Part shown: positions 1 through 7,862 of the stretch, one piece after another
Position numbering within the stretch: position 1 is the first letter of the stretch
Layout: each line of letters starts with the position of its first letter
Assembly (NCBI GenBank): GCA_964580235.1
Contig: CAZOJY010000049.1
Location: 1 to 23,360, forward strand
Length of the DNA stretch: 23,360 nucleotides
Direction of reading: 5' to 3'
Origin: G020348385 sp964580235
Lineage (GTDB): Bacteria > Acidobacteriota > Aminicenantia > Aminicenantales > Aminicenantaceae
Notes under the pieces: generated by a model
Told to the model about the DNA's origin: nothing
Seen by the model: the letters and a program-made list of their open reading frames with translations, nothing else
Databases searched by the model: none
Made by a program: the position numbers and the translations under genes

Positions 1-107
1 GTTACCTACTCAACATGTGACATTAAGAAAAAGAGCTCTTTGTTAATTTATTTAAATTGTAAATTGTTGAGACGCGACCCCATTTTTACCGCGACCCCAT
101 TTTTACC
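1..107. repeat. Diverged palindromic element remnant with a 17-bp tandem duplication
   Basis: Positions 9-24 and 54-81 resemble the two arms of the well-preserved inverted repeat at 18266-18341. The right part shares the GTTGAGAC-x-CGACCCC core, with a few mismatches over about 28 bases. The left part shares CTCAACAT-x-TGACATT. The 17-mer at 74-90 (GCGACCCCATTTTTACC) is repeated exactly at 91-107. This looks like an older, decayed copy of the same repeat family whose left edge may lie outside the window. Palindromes of this general look often accompany REP-associated tyrosine transposases, but no such gene is present here, so that link is recall-based inference. Confidence 0.55.
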
Positions 108-194
108 GGATGAAACAGTATCGGCCAATTCTGAGAATATCTTTAACGGGTAACGGGCTGGCGGATTCCAGCAGCAGTTCCGCAATCTCGGAGC

Positions 195-223
195 TTGACA
201 AACGTTTGTTTAAATTCTATATT
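195..223 (+). promoter_or_regulatory. Sigma70-like promoter of the barrel-TetR-MMPL operon
   Basis: A perfect -35 box TTGACA (195-200) is followed by exactly 17 nt and then TATATT (218-223), one base off the -10 consensus. Transcription would start near 230, leaving a leader of about 45 nt before the ATG at 275. The -35 box overlaps the first palindromic operator, and the second operator lies just downstream of the predicted start, as expected for a repressed promoter. Confidence 0.75.
198..209. promoter_or_regulatory. Palindromic operator O1 (probable TetR-family site)
   Basis: ACAAACGTTTGT is a perfect 12-bp palindrome overlapping the end of the -35 hexamer. The same core recurs 40 bp downstream. 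The third gene-scale feature of this operon is a TetR regulator, so autoregulation by that protein is the simplest reading. No binding data are available. Confidence 0.6.
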
Positions 224-234
224 TATATACGATA

Positions 235-252
235 TGAACAAACGTTTGATCA
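235..252. promoter_or_regulatory. Palindromic operator O2 (probable TetR-family site)
   Basis: TGAACAAACGTTTGATCA is palindromic at 16 of 18 positions and contains the CAAACGTTTG core of the upstream site. The dyad centres (203.5 and 243.5) are exactly 40 bp apart. The site lies in the early transcribed leader, between the promoter and the ribosome-binding site of the first gene. Confidence 0.6.
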
Positions 253-274
253 ATTCCCCACTATGGAGGCTGTC

Positions 275-1615
275 ATGAGAATTGAATCCATGAAGGTAAC
301 CGGCCTGGTGCTGATTTTTATTTTTGCGGGATCTGCCTTGGCTTCTTCCCAGAGCTTGTTCGAACAGGCCGCAGACAAAGATGAAAAAAAGCCATACGAG
401 CTGAACGGATACCTTAGAGGAACACTCTTTGTCGGAAAGATGCCCGGTAATAACCAGCTCGAATTAAAAAGCGGGTATGGTGAGGCCGCCCTGAAGCTGA
501 GGGTGGGGAAGCAGGGGTTCGGAGATGCTTTTGCCGAAGTCCGTTTCAGAAAAGGCCGGGAATTCCAAAAGGCCGTTTCGGATGTCGACATCAGGGAGGC
601 CTATGTCAATGCCTATATTGGCCCTTTCGACTTTCGGGTCGGCCATCAGATCGTTGCCTGGGGACGGGGGGACGGATGGAATCCCACCGACAACATCACG
701 CCGAAAAATATGATCATCCGCTCTCCGAACGAAGATGACCGGCGGCAGGCCAATTTCCTGATCCGTTCCAATGCCAATTTTCATCCTTTGAGAGTAGAAG
801 CGATCTGGGTTCCTGCCTACAGCCCCTCCTATATTCCGACAGACCTTGTCCCGTTTCCACCGGGGATCGTTCTGGAGGAGCCGGATTATCCGGATGCCAG
901 GCTGAAAAACAGCGCTTTTGCCTTCCGGCTCAATTTTGAGCTTCCTTCGATCGACGGGTCGATCTCTTATTTTAACGGACACAATCCCATGCCAGGAATT
1001 ACGGCTGAAATTCCGCCGGTTATCACGCCAAACTTGGCCTTGAATGTTCTTTACAAATCCTACAGGATGCATATCATCGGGGCGGATTTTTCCACGGTTC
1101 TGGGCGGGCGCTTGGGCCTTCGGGGAGAAATTGCTTACAGGCGATCCCACCAGGATTACAAAAATTTCGTTCACATTCCCCACCCGGACCTGCAGGTTGT
1201 CGTGGGGATTGACAAGGAACTTGTGAATAATTTCAGCATTATCCTGCAGTACATCGGCAGATATGTGTTTGACTTCGAGGAGCTGAAAATGCCGAAAAAT
1301 CCTTGGGATATTCTTTTGTATGAAATCGCGCTCAAAAACAGACTGATAACGTTTCAGCAGTATGAATTGAGTCATTCTTTCTCCTGCCGGGCAGCTTGGG
1401 AATTGCTGAATGAGCTGTTGGACGTTGAGGTGTTCGGCATGGTGAATTTTACGTCCAACGAGGCTATGTTCCGGCCGAAAATGACCTACGATATTGCCGA
1501 TGCTTTAACCTTCTCATTAGGAGCCGAACTGTACTCCGGCCCTGACGATACTCTGTTTGGGCTTGTAGATTCCGCATTGAGCTCCTTGTTCGTGGAATTA
1601 AAAGCATCCTTTTAA
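275..1615 (+). CDS. DUF1302-like outer-membrane beta-barrel protein
   Basis: A 446-residue exported protein. The ATG at 275 is chosen because GGAGG lies at 265-269 and a typical signal peptide follows directly (charged start, hydrophobic GLVLIFIFAG, cleavage near ALA-SS). Reading further upstream to 110 would run through the promoter. The mature protein has many alternating amphipathic strands and ends in Phe, as outer-membrane barrels do. The segment REAYVNAYIGPFDFRVGHQ followed by WGRGDGWNPTDN resembles the DUF1302 family of outer-membrane channels, which are often encoded with RND transporters and LolA-like proteins. It is the first gene of a four-gene unit with TetR, MMPL and LolA-like genes, so it is probably the outer-membrane component. 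Substrate unknown. Confidence 0.75.
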   Translation: MRIESMKVTGLVLIFIFAGSALASSQSLFEQAADKDEKKPYELNGYLRGTLFVGKMPGNNQLELKSGYGEAALKLRVGKQGFGDAFAEVRFRKGREFQKAVSDVDIREAYVNAYIGPFDFRVGHQIVAWGRGDGWNPTDNITPKNMIIRSPNEDDRRQANFLIRSNANFHPLRVEAIWVPAYSPSYIPTDLVPFPPGIVLEEPDYPDARLKNSAFAFRLNFELPSIDGSISYFNGHNPMPGITAEIPPVITPNLALNVLYKSYRMHIIGADFSTVLGGRLGLRGEIAYRRSHQDYKNFVHIPHPDLQVVVGIDKELVNNFSIILQYIGRYVFDFEELKMPKNPWDILLYEIALKNRLITFQQYELSHSFSCRAAWELLNELLDVEVFGMVNFTSNEAMFRPKMTYDIADALTFSLGAELYSGPDDTLFGLVDSALSSLFVELKASF

Positions 1616-1626
1616 TGGAGTGATTG

Positions 1627-2259
1627 ATGAAAGAGACAGACCCGAAGCAAAGAATTCTCGAGGCTGCAATTTCGCTTTTTGCGCAGAAGGGATTTGCCGC
1701 AGTGGGTGTCCGGGAGATCGCTGCCGGGGCCGGTGTCAACATCGCCATGATCTCCTATTATTTTGAAGGGAAAGTCGGGATCTTGAAGGAGATCCTGGAA
1801 GAATTTTTCGACCGCTATATCCTGGTTTTTGAAGGAGTGGATGATGAAAACAAAACGCCCGAGGCCTGCGTGCGTCGCCTGACCCGCAACATTGTCAACT
1901 TCGTCAGGGAAAATACAGAACTTGCCTTGGTCTCTTACAATGAACTTCCGCTGGATGTGCCTGAAATCACAGAGCTGAAGGCTGGAAGGATCACGGCCGT
2001 GATCCAGAGAATTCGTGGGCTCGTTATGCGGATGGGCTTCGATCCTTCGGATCCTTTTTTGATTGCCGTTGTCGGTCCTGGCCTTATCTCCACAATCTTT
2101 ACAAATTTCAGGTTTCGGCCGGTCTTGAAGCGGGTCTTCGGATTGAGATTTGATGACGGCTATTATGAACGCTTCACAGAGACCATAGCCACATTATTCT
2201 TAAACGGCATCAAAGGGCTGGCAGAAGAACACAAAAAGGCAATGAAGGGTGGAGAATGA
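1627..2259 (+). CDS. TetR/AcrR-family transcriptional regulator
   Basis: A 210-residue regulator. The N-terminal helix-turn-helix is clear: KQRILEAAISLFAQKGF, then VREIAAGAGVNIAMISYYFEGK, the usual TetR recognition-helix pattern ending in YYF. The remaining roughly 150 residues are a helical ligand-binding and dimer domain with no assignable ligand. The ATG at 1627 has GGAG at 1617-1620; a TTG one codon earlier is possible. It sits 11 nt after the barrel gene, and its stop overlaps the MMPL start by 4 nt (ATGA), so it is co-transcribed with what it probably controls. The two palindromes at 198-209 and 235-252 are its likely operators. Ligand is likely a hydrophobic compound or lipid, by analogy with efflux regulators (inference). 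Confidence 0.9.
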   Translation: MKETDPKQRILEAAISLFAQKGFAAVGVREIAAGAGVNIAMISYYFEGKVGILKEILEEFFDRYILVFEGVDDENKTPEACVRRLTRNIVNFVRENTELALVSYNELPLDVPEITELKAGRITAVIQRIRGLVMRMGFDPSDPFLIAVVGPGLISTIFTNFRFRPVLKRVFGLRFDDGYYERFTETIATLFLNGIKGLAEEHKKAMKGGE

Positions 2260-4523
2260 CCGCAATGGCCGGAAAAATCGTTCGCTTTCGCTGGCCGATT
2301 ATTATTGGATTTGTAGCCGTGGCACTGCTTTTCGGATCCCGTATTCCGAGTGCCGAAATCGAATCCGATTTGAAAGCCATGCTTCCTGCGGATATGGAGT
2401 CCCGGATCAACACGGACCGGATAGATGAATTGTTCGGCGGAACAGACATGTTGATGATTATTCTCAAGGCCAAGGACGTGCTCGATACAGATACCTTGAT
2501 GCGAACGAAGGAAATCTCTAAAAAGATGAAGCGCGTCAAAGGGGTGGATAAGGTTTTGTCCCTGTTTGAGCTGAAAAATATCAAGGGAGAAGAAGGGGCG
2601 GTGATCGTTGAGCCTGCGGTGAAGCGAATCCCAAGAACGGAAGAACAAAAGGAAGAGCTGCGGCAGGAAATCAGGGAAAACGACATCGTGTACGGCAGTG
2701 TGGTTTCGAAGGATTTTACACTCACAGCCGTCATCGCCCTCTTGAAAACCGATGTTTCCGACAGCGTTATCGTGGAAGAGATCCAAAACCTCGTCGCGCA
2801 AAGCCAAGGGAAGGAAGAGGTCGTGCTTGGTGGGCTGCCTTTCACAAGAGTTCAGCTGACAAAAAGCATCCAGGGCGATTTCCGCCGGCTCCTGCCTCTG
2901 GGAATATTCGTCATGCTGGTGTTCCTGTTTTTTTGTTTCAGGCAGCTCCGTGGTGTTGTGCTGCCTTTTGTCGTGGTTATCATGTCCATCTTTTTTGCCA
3001 TGGGATTGCTTCCCCTTTTAGGATGGAAGATTCATGTGATTACCGTTTTGGTGCCGATCATGCTGATTGCCATCGCCAATGACTACGGAATTCATTTGAT
3101 CGCGAAATACCAGGAATATAATTTCGAGGGAAATCCCTCTTCGGAAGAAGAGCTGGCGATGAATATTTTCAGCCATCTTTCCAAACCTGTGATACTTACA
3201 GGGCTGACAACCGTAGCAGGGATGCTCTGTCTTCTCGGCCACATCATCATTCCTTCACGCCAGCTGAGCGTGTTGTCCTCAAGTGGAATTCTGTTTGCGC
3301 TGGCGGCCAGCCTCCTGTTCATTCCGGCTGTGGTGTCCATGCTCCCAAAATCGAAACCGATCGTGTTTTTGAAAAATAACAGAAAGCCCTTTTTGGAGAA
3401 GATATTAGATCTTTTTGGAAAGATTGTCACATCCAGACCCAAGACGATCATCATTTTTGCCTTTGTTTCCGCGTTTGCTATTTCAGTCGGAATATTTTTT
3501 GTTATCGTGGATACCGACCCCAATAAATATTATCCTCCGGATCACCCCGTGGCCTATTCGGGACGGATGGTCAATGACAATCTGGGAGGAGCACAAAACA
3601 TATCTGTTGTGTTTCAGGGCGACATCAAAGATCCGCAGATTATGAAAAAAATCGATAGTCTCGAGTATGAACTCAATGAAATGCCTGAGGTGGGATACAC
3701 AACCTCCATTGCGCGGGTGATCCGTCAGATGAGCCGCGCCCTGAATGATTATCAGGATGAAGGGTATGATAAAATTCCCGACAGCCGGAATGCCGTGGCG
3801 CAGTATTTTGAGCTGTATTCGATGAGCGGGGATCCGGATGATTTTGAGAAGATGGTTGATTTTGCGTATGAACATGCGCTTTTGACAGCGCGCTTGAATA
3901 CGGCCAGCACAAAAAAGATGGACCATGTCATCAAGCGGGTGAAAGAGAAGATGACAGAGGATTCCAGCCTCATGCTGGTCGGCGGATTCGGCTTGATTCT
4001 CTCTGAATTGGCACACAAGGTTGTGGATGGGCAACTGCTATCTTTAGGCCTGGCGATTTTAATCGTAGGGATTTTGCTGATGATTTTGTTCCGGTCTGTG
4101 ACCGCCGGGCTGATATCCGCCGTGCCCCTGGCTGTCTCCATAATGACGTTGTTCGGCCTCATGGGAATTTTCCGCATTGAGCTTAATGTTGCCACGGCCA
4201 TGCTTTCTTCGATCATGATAGGTGTCGGGGTCGATTACACCATTCATTACCTATGGAGATTCAGGAAAGAAAGACAGAACGGCCTGGATCTGCAGGAGGC
4301 GGCAAAAAAAACCCTCCTCACTACGGGACGAGGGATTGTCTTTAATGCGCTGTCTGTTATAGTCGGATTTATCGTGTTGTTCACATCCAGCTTTATGCCG
4401 GTCAGATTTTTTGGCTTCCTCGTCGTTGTTTCTATATCGTCATGTCTTATGGGTGCGCTGATATTGATCCCGGCTCTTTGTATCGTGATTCAGCCCAAGT
4501 TCCTTGAACCCAAATCACTTTGA
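2256..4523 (+). CDS. MMPL/RND-family transporter (HAE3-like)
   Basis: A 755-residue inner-membrane protein with the duplicated RND layout. There is one TM near residues 10-26, a periplasmic domain, then a five-TM cluster (about 212-365). A second TM near 400-422, a second periplasmic domain and a final TM cluster (about 590-750) follow. Charged signatures expected in proton-driven MMPL proteins are visible: NDYGIHLIAKY in the first half and GVDYTIHYLWRFRKE in the second. At about 750 residues it is shorter than drug-type AcrB pumps and matches the hydrophobe/MMPL group, which often moves lipids. It overlaps tetR by 4 nt and is followed by a LolA-like gene, a partnership seen in other genomes. 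Substrate is not deducible; lipid export or retrieval is inferred. Confidence 0.88.
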   Translation: MTAMAGKIVRFRWPIIIGFVAVALLFGSRIPSAEIESDLKAMLPADMESRINTDRIDELFGGTDMLMIILKAKDVLDTDTLMRTKEISKKMKRVKGVDKVLSLFELKNIKGEEGAVIVEPAVKRIPRTEEQKEELRQEIRENDIVYGSVVSKDFTLTAVIALLKTDVSDSVIVEEIQNLVAQSQGKEEVVLGGLPFTRVQLTKSIQGDFRRLLPLGIFVMLVFLFFCFRQLRGVVLPFVVVIMSIFFAMGLLPLLGWKIHVITVLVPIMLIAIANDYGIHLIAKYQEYNFEGNPSSEEELAMNIFSHLSKPVILTGLTTVAGMLCLLGHIIIPSRQLSVLSSSGILFALAASLLFIPAVVSMLPKSKPIVFLKNNRKPFLEKILDLFGKIVTSRPKTIIIFAFVSAFAISVGIFFVIVDTDPNKYYPPDHPVAYSGRMVNDNLGGAQNISVVFQGDIKDPQIMKKIDSLEYELNEMPEVGYTTSIARVIRQMSRALNDYQDEGYDKIPDSRNAVAQYFELYSMSGDPDDFEKMVDFAYEHALLTARLNTASTKKMDHVIKRVKEKMTEDSSLMLVGGFGLILSELAHKVVDGQLLSLGLAILIVGILLMILFRSVTAGLISAVPLAVSIMTLFGLMGIFRIELNVATAMLSSIMIGVGVDYTIHYLWRFRKERQNGLDLQEAAKKTLLTTGRGIVFNALSVIVGFIVLFTSSFMPVRFFGFLVVVSISSCLMGALILIPALCIVIQPKFLEPKSL

Positions 4524-4567
4524 CTCATAAATCATCCAGGTCATTGTATAAAATGAAGGAGTTAGAC

Positions 4568-5368
4568 ATGAAAAAATACAAAGCACTCATTGTTGTTTCA
4601 GGAATCATTTTTGTGTGGGCGGTGCTTGAGCCGCAGGAGAATCTCGATGCCAAGAGAATCGTGGATGCGTCATTCCAGGCAACCAAATTGTCCGGCTCGG
4701 AGATGCTGTCCACGATGACGATCTTCGACAGCCGGGGAAGAGAGCGGATCCGGAAAATCGCGACTGTCACAAAATTATACGAAAGCGGGAAGACGGAAAA
4801 AAGGCTGATCCGTTTTCTTTCACCGGCCGATATCAAGGGGACAGGACTGCTCACCTATGATTATGAGAAAAAAGATGATGACATGTGGCTTTTTATGCCG
4901 GCCCTCAGGAAAACCCGCAGGATCGTCAGCACGGAAAAGGCAAAAAATTTCATGGGCTCAGAATTTACTTACGCGGATATGACCCCGCCCATCCTGGACG
5001 ATTTCACGTACGAGATGTTGGGAGAGGAGGAGGTGGGCGGCACAGCATGCTGGAAGATTGAGATGACTCCTGCCGATGATGATGTGGCCGACGAGAATGG
5101 TTTTTCAAAAAGGGTGACGTTCATCGCGAAACAAGATCACGTCATCCGAAAAGCGGTTTATTATGACCTGGACGGCGAGCTTCACAAGGAACTTACGGTC
5201 GACAAGGTTACAGAAATCGATCCAGAGAACCATAAATACCGGCCCCTGCACATGATGATGGTCAACAAACAGAATGGGAGGCGCTCTGTCTTGAATGTGG
5301 AGGAGATTCAGTTCAACCCGGATGTCAAGGATGAATTTTTCACCACAAGATATCTCGAAAGGTATTGA
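4568..5368 (+). CDS. LolA-like periplasmic outer-membrane lipoprotein-sorting protein
   Basis: A 266-residue exported protein. The ATG at 4568 is preferred because AAGGAG lies at 4556-4561 and the signal peptide begins there (MKKYKALIVVSGIIFVWAVL). A TTG at 4520 or ATG at 4553 would add an unconvincing leader. The body matches the COG2834-type family: an early GSEMLSTMTIFDSRGRERIRK strand, KRLIRFLSPADIKGTGLLTY, DDMWLFMPALRKTRRI, then FMGSEFTYADM. These proteins adopt the LolA/LolB half-barrel that cradles acyl chains. Family members are commonly encoded beside MMPL transporters, as here (44 nt gap). It probably shuttles a lipid between MMPL and the outer membrane (inference). Confidence 0.85.
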   Translation: MKKYKALIVVSGIIFVWAVLEPQENLDAKRIVDASFQATKLSGSEMLSTMTIFDSRGRERIRKIATVTKLYESGKTEKRLIRFLSPADIKGTGLLTYDYEKKDDDMWLFMPALRKTRRIVSTEKAKNFMGSEFTYADMTPPILDDFTYEMLGEEEVGGTACWKIEMTPADDDVADENGFSKRVTFIAKQDHVIRKAVYYDLDGELHKELTVDKVTEIDPENHKYRPLHMMMVNKQNGRRSVLNVEEIQFNPDVKDEFFTTRYLERY

Positions 5369-5446
5369 TAAAAGGAATTTTGAGATGCTTAATAAGATGC
5401 TTAAAAAATTGATTTAGGAAATGAAAAAAGCTAAAAAAGGGTAAGC

Positions 5447-6427
5447 ATGAAACAGAAGGTTTTGTTGCTATTCGTTCTGGGAAGTTCACTGCTGCTGTCT
5501 GCTGCAGTTCAACCTGCGGATGCGGAGAATCGCGGCGGCCTCAGTTTTCGGCTGGAGAATGATATTTTTTCAGGCACAGACAGGTATTACACCCAGGGGT
5601 TTAAATTGACCTGGATTTCACCCGTCAGAATGCCGCACCGGTCTGACCCATTATTACGAAGGGCGATTTCTTTATCGTTCGGGCAAAACATCTACACGCC
5701 TTATGATATCGGGCGCGAGGACCTTATCGCCGATGACCGGCCTTATGCTGGCATATCCTATTTTACGCTGGCCTTTCACAGGAAAACAGACAGGAGCATG
5801 GATACATTTGAATTCCTTCTGGGGATTGTCGGGCCAAGTTCTCTTGCGGAAGAGGTGCAGAAATTTGTCCACAGCCTTTATAGGGGTACACAACCCAGAG
5901 GATGGCACAACCAGCTCGGGGATGAAATTGTATTTGATATTGTGTTCGACAGGAAATGGAGAATATATCGCTCTCAAGAGGAGAAAAAATTCGGCTGTGA
6001 TTTGATCGCTCATGCAGGCAGCAGCCTGGGAACGATGACGACAGCTGTGGCCGCAGGATGGCAATTTCGATTTGGTTCGAATCTTCCGCATGATTTTGGG
6101 ACATTCCTTCTTCTTCCCGGAGGGGAGGGAAGCTTTTTTTTTAATGAACAGACCAACCCTCGAACAGAAACAAAACACTCGGGTGTCCATGGATTTGTCT
6201 ATTTGGGAGGGAATGCCGTGTATCGAAATATTTTCCTGGATGGGAATACCTTTAAGAAAAGTCACCACGTAGACAAGAATCCCTTTGTGGGCGATGTTGT
6301 TTTGGGTTTTGTGATCAATCAAAAAAGATTCAAGTTCAGCTATGCTTATGTTTACAGAACAAAGCAGTTCAAGACACAAGACAAATCCCAAATCTTTGGT
6401 GCTGTCAATGTTTCTTTCGTTTATTAA
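5447..6427 (+). CDS. lpxR: LpxR-family (DUF2219) lipid A 3'-O-deacylase-like outer-membrane protein
   Basis: A 326-residue exported barrel protein. The signal peptide is MKQKVLLLFVLGSSLLLSA with cleavage near ADA-EN. Family signatures are intact: N38 and D39 in LENDIFSGTDRYYTQGFKLTW, then DDRPYAG, and H154 in PRGWHNQLGDE. In Salmonella LpxR the equivalent Asn, Asp and His are in the active site, which removes 3'-linked acyl chains from lipid A in the outer membrane. A weak purine-rich RBS (AAAAAGGG) precedes the ATG. It is 78 nt after the LolA-like gene on the same strand, so it may be co-expressed with the envelope module. Actual substrate depends on whether this host makes lipid A. Confidence 0.85.
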   Translation: MKQKVLLLFVLGSSLLLSAAVQPADAENRGGLSFRLENDIFSGTDRYYTQGFKLTWISPVRMPHRSDPLLRRAISLSFGQNIYTPYDIGREDLIADDRPYAGISYFTLAFHRKTDRSMDTFEFLLGIVGPSSLAEEVQKFVHSLYRGTQPRGWHNQLGDEIVFDIVFDRKWRIYRSQEEKKFGCDLIAHAGSSLGTMTTAVAAGWQFRFGSNLPHDFGTFLLLPGGEGSFFFNEQTNPRTETKHSGVHGFVYLGGNAVYRNIFLDGNTFKKSHHVDKNPFVGDVVLGFVINQKRFKFSYAYVYRTKQFKTQDKSQIFGAVNVSFVY

Positions 6428-6439
6428 TCGGATCAGGCA

Positions 6440-6468
6440 TTGATAACTTTGATGACTTTTTATATGAT
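6440..6468 (+). promoter_or_regulatory. Sigma70-like promoter upstream of the aminotransferase-peptidase unit
   Basis: TTGATA (6440-6445), exactly 17 nt, then TATGAT (6463-6468): five of six matches at each hexamer. Transcription would start near 6475, giving a leader of roughly 130 nt that contains the whole 75-bp inverted repeat at 6494-6568. Confidence 0.55.
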
Positions 6469-6493
6469 TTTGTTTCCCTGTGCTTTTTAATTC

Positions 6494-6568
6494 TACCCTG
6501 GATAATTCATGTAGGAGCTTAAAATCAAGGATCATGTAAAAAATCATATTCATGAATTATCCAGGGTA
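6494..6568. repeat. 75-bp MITE-like inverted repeat with 18-bp perfect arms
   Basis: The arms at 6494-6511 (TACCCTGGATAATTCATG) and 6551-6568 are perfect reverse complements, separated by 39 nt. Each end begins or finishes with TA, which would fit a TA target duplication around a smaller Tc1/mariner-type (IS630-like) miniature element; that is inference. No coding potential. If transcribed it would form a strong hairpin in the aminotransferase leader. There is no T-tract, so a classical terminator is unlikely. Confidence 0.7.
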
Positions 6569-6603
6569 ATAATATGCGATCCTGATAGAGGAGGAATTAT
6601 AGT

Positions 6604-7845
6604 ATGAAAAATGTATCAGATGTTTTACAGGGGCTGTTATCTTTAACATCTAAAGGTTTGGTCCGATCAGAGATCCGAGAGCTTTTAAAACTGACAAGAC
6701 AGCCGGGAGTCATTTCATTTGCTGGAGGCCTCCCCTTCTCCGGGCTTTTCCCGATCGAAGAGCTGAAAGACATTGTGAACACGGTTTTGGACAGAGAGGG
6801 AGAAACAGCCCTGCAGTACGGCCCAACCGAAGGAGACAGCCATTTAATCGAGTTTTTGGCGGAGTGGATGGAAGAGACCGAAGGGGTAAAGGTGGACAAA
6901 AGCAATATGTTGATTACCTCTGGATCCCAACAGGCTTTAGACCTGATCGGGAAAATATTCATCGATCCCGGAGATCCGGTCATTCTCGGACTGCCCTCTT
7001 ATCTAGGGGCCATTCAGGCATTCAAAAGCTGCCGGGCAAACATGGTGGGATCCCACCTGGATAAGCAGGGAATCAATGTGGACACGGTCGCCGATATATT
7101 GAGAACATACACAGCCAAAGCCCAAAAGATCAAGTTTATTTATGTCGTGCCGGATTTCCAAAATCCTTCTGGTGTGACGCTGTCGCTGGAGCGGAGGAAG
7201 AGGCTGCTGGATCTGTGCTATGAATATGATGTCCTTCTTGTGGAAGACAGCCCCTACCGTGACCTGCGGTTCGAAGGGGACCCCATTCCGATGATTCGAA
7301 CCTTGGATAAAAGAGGTTATGCCTTTTCTTTACACACGTTTTCAAAAATACTGTTTCCGGGAACCCGGCTGGCTTGGATCGTTGCCGATAAGGCCATCAT
7401 GGAAAAGCTGACTATGGCGAAACAACCCACAGACCTCTGCACCTCCCCGCTGAACCAGGCGGTCGTTGCCGAATTCTGCCGGCGCGGCCTCCTCAAATCC
7501 CACATCCCGAAAATTATTAAACTCTACAAGAAGAATAGGGATGTTATGATCAGGGCTCTTGAGGAATACATGCCGAAAGGATCTGGGATCGACTGGACTC
7601 AGCCCCTGGGAGGACTTTTCCTTTGGGTGACCCTGCCGGAAAGTCTGGATGCCGGAGAGCTTTTCCCAAAGGCCGTCGAAAAAAAGGTGGCCTATGTCGT
7701 CGGATCAGCGTTTCATTTCGACCGGAGCGGCCAAAACACCATGCGGCTGAATTTTTCTTATTCGACAGAAGAACAGATTGAGGAAGGAATAAAAAGGCTG
7801 GCTGATTTGATCAAACAAGAGCTCAGCCAAACGTCAGACTTTTAA
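6604..7845 (+). CDS. PLP-dependent class I/II aminotransferase (LysN / 2-aminoadipate transaminase-like)
   Basis: A 413-residue cytosolic fold-type I aminotransferase. Seen: VISFAGGLPFSGLFP near the N-terminus and SNMLITSGSQQALDLIGKIF (cofactor-phosphate loop region). PDFQNPSGVTLSLERRK and DSPYRDLRFEG follow, then the PLP lysine K248 in HTFSKILFPGTRLAWI. The C-terminal GGLFLWVTLP and MRLNFSY are typical of the MocR/LysN lineage without the regulatory winged helix. The family transfers amino groups from 2-aminoadipate, aromatic or branched amino acids to 2-oxoglutarate; exact specificity cannot be read. A strong AGGAGG (6589-6594) precedes the ATG. The M14 gene starts 17 nt after its stop, so the two are probably one transcript linking peptide cleavage to amino-acid catabolism. 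Confidence 0.88.
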   Translation: MKNVSDVLQGLLSLTSKGLVRSEIRELLKLTRQPGVISFAGGLPFSGLFPIEELKDIVNTVLDREGETALQYGPTEGDSHLIEFLAEWMEETEGVKVDKSNMLITSGSQQALDLIGKIFIDPGDPVILGLPSYLGAIQAFKSCRANMVGSHLDKQGINVDTVADILRTYTAKAQKIKFIYVVPDFQNPSGVTLSLERRKRLLDLCYEYDVLLVEDSPYRDLRFEGDPIPMIRTLDKRGYAFSLHTFSKILFPGTRLAWIVADKAIMEKLTMAKQPTDLCTSPLNQAVVAEFCRRGLLKSHIPKIIKLYKKNRDVMIRALEEYMPKGSGIDWTQPLGGLFLWVTLPESLDAGELFPKAVEKKVAYVVGSAFHFDRSGQNTMRLNFSYSTEEQIEEGIKRLADLIKQELSQTSDF

Positions 7846-7862
7846 TCAGGCTAGGAGGTAAC

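Noticed and set aside
110..274. Extended N-terminus of the barrel protein starting at 110
   Set aside because: It would translate through the promoter and both operators; GGAGG at 265-269 and a proper signal peptide support the ATG at 275.
464..1375. Long minus-strand open frame (303 codons) opposite the barrel gene
   Set aside because: Antisense shadow: no RBS, no domain pattern, and the plus strand has a coherent signal peptide and barrel.
2163..2845. Two overlapping minus-strand frames opposite the start of the MMPL gene
   Set aside because: They are shadows of the MMPL reading frame, low complexity and without motifs.
4520..4567. TTG start at 4520 for the LolA-like protein
   Set aside because: AAGGAG is positioned for ATG 4568, and the signal peptide begins there.
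5383..5408. Direct repeat AGATGCTTAA twice before lpxR
   Set aside because: Short and AT-rich, with no associated promoter geometry convincing enough to call an operator.
5672..6553. 293-codon minus-strand frame opposite lpxR and extending into the inverted repeat
   Set aside because: No recognisable protein features, and it runs antisense to a well-supported LpxR family gene.
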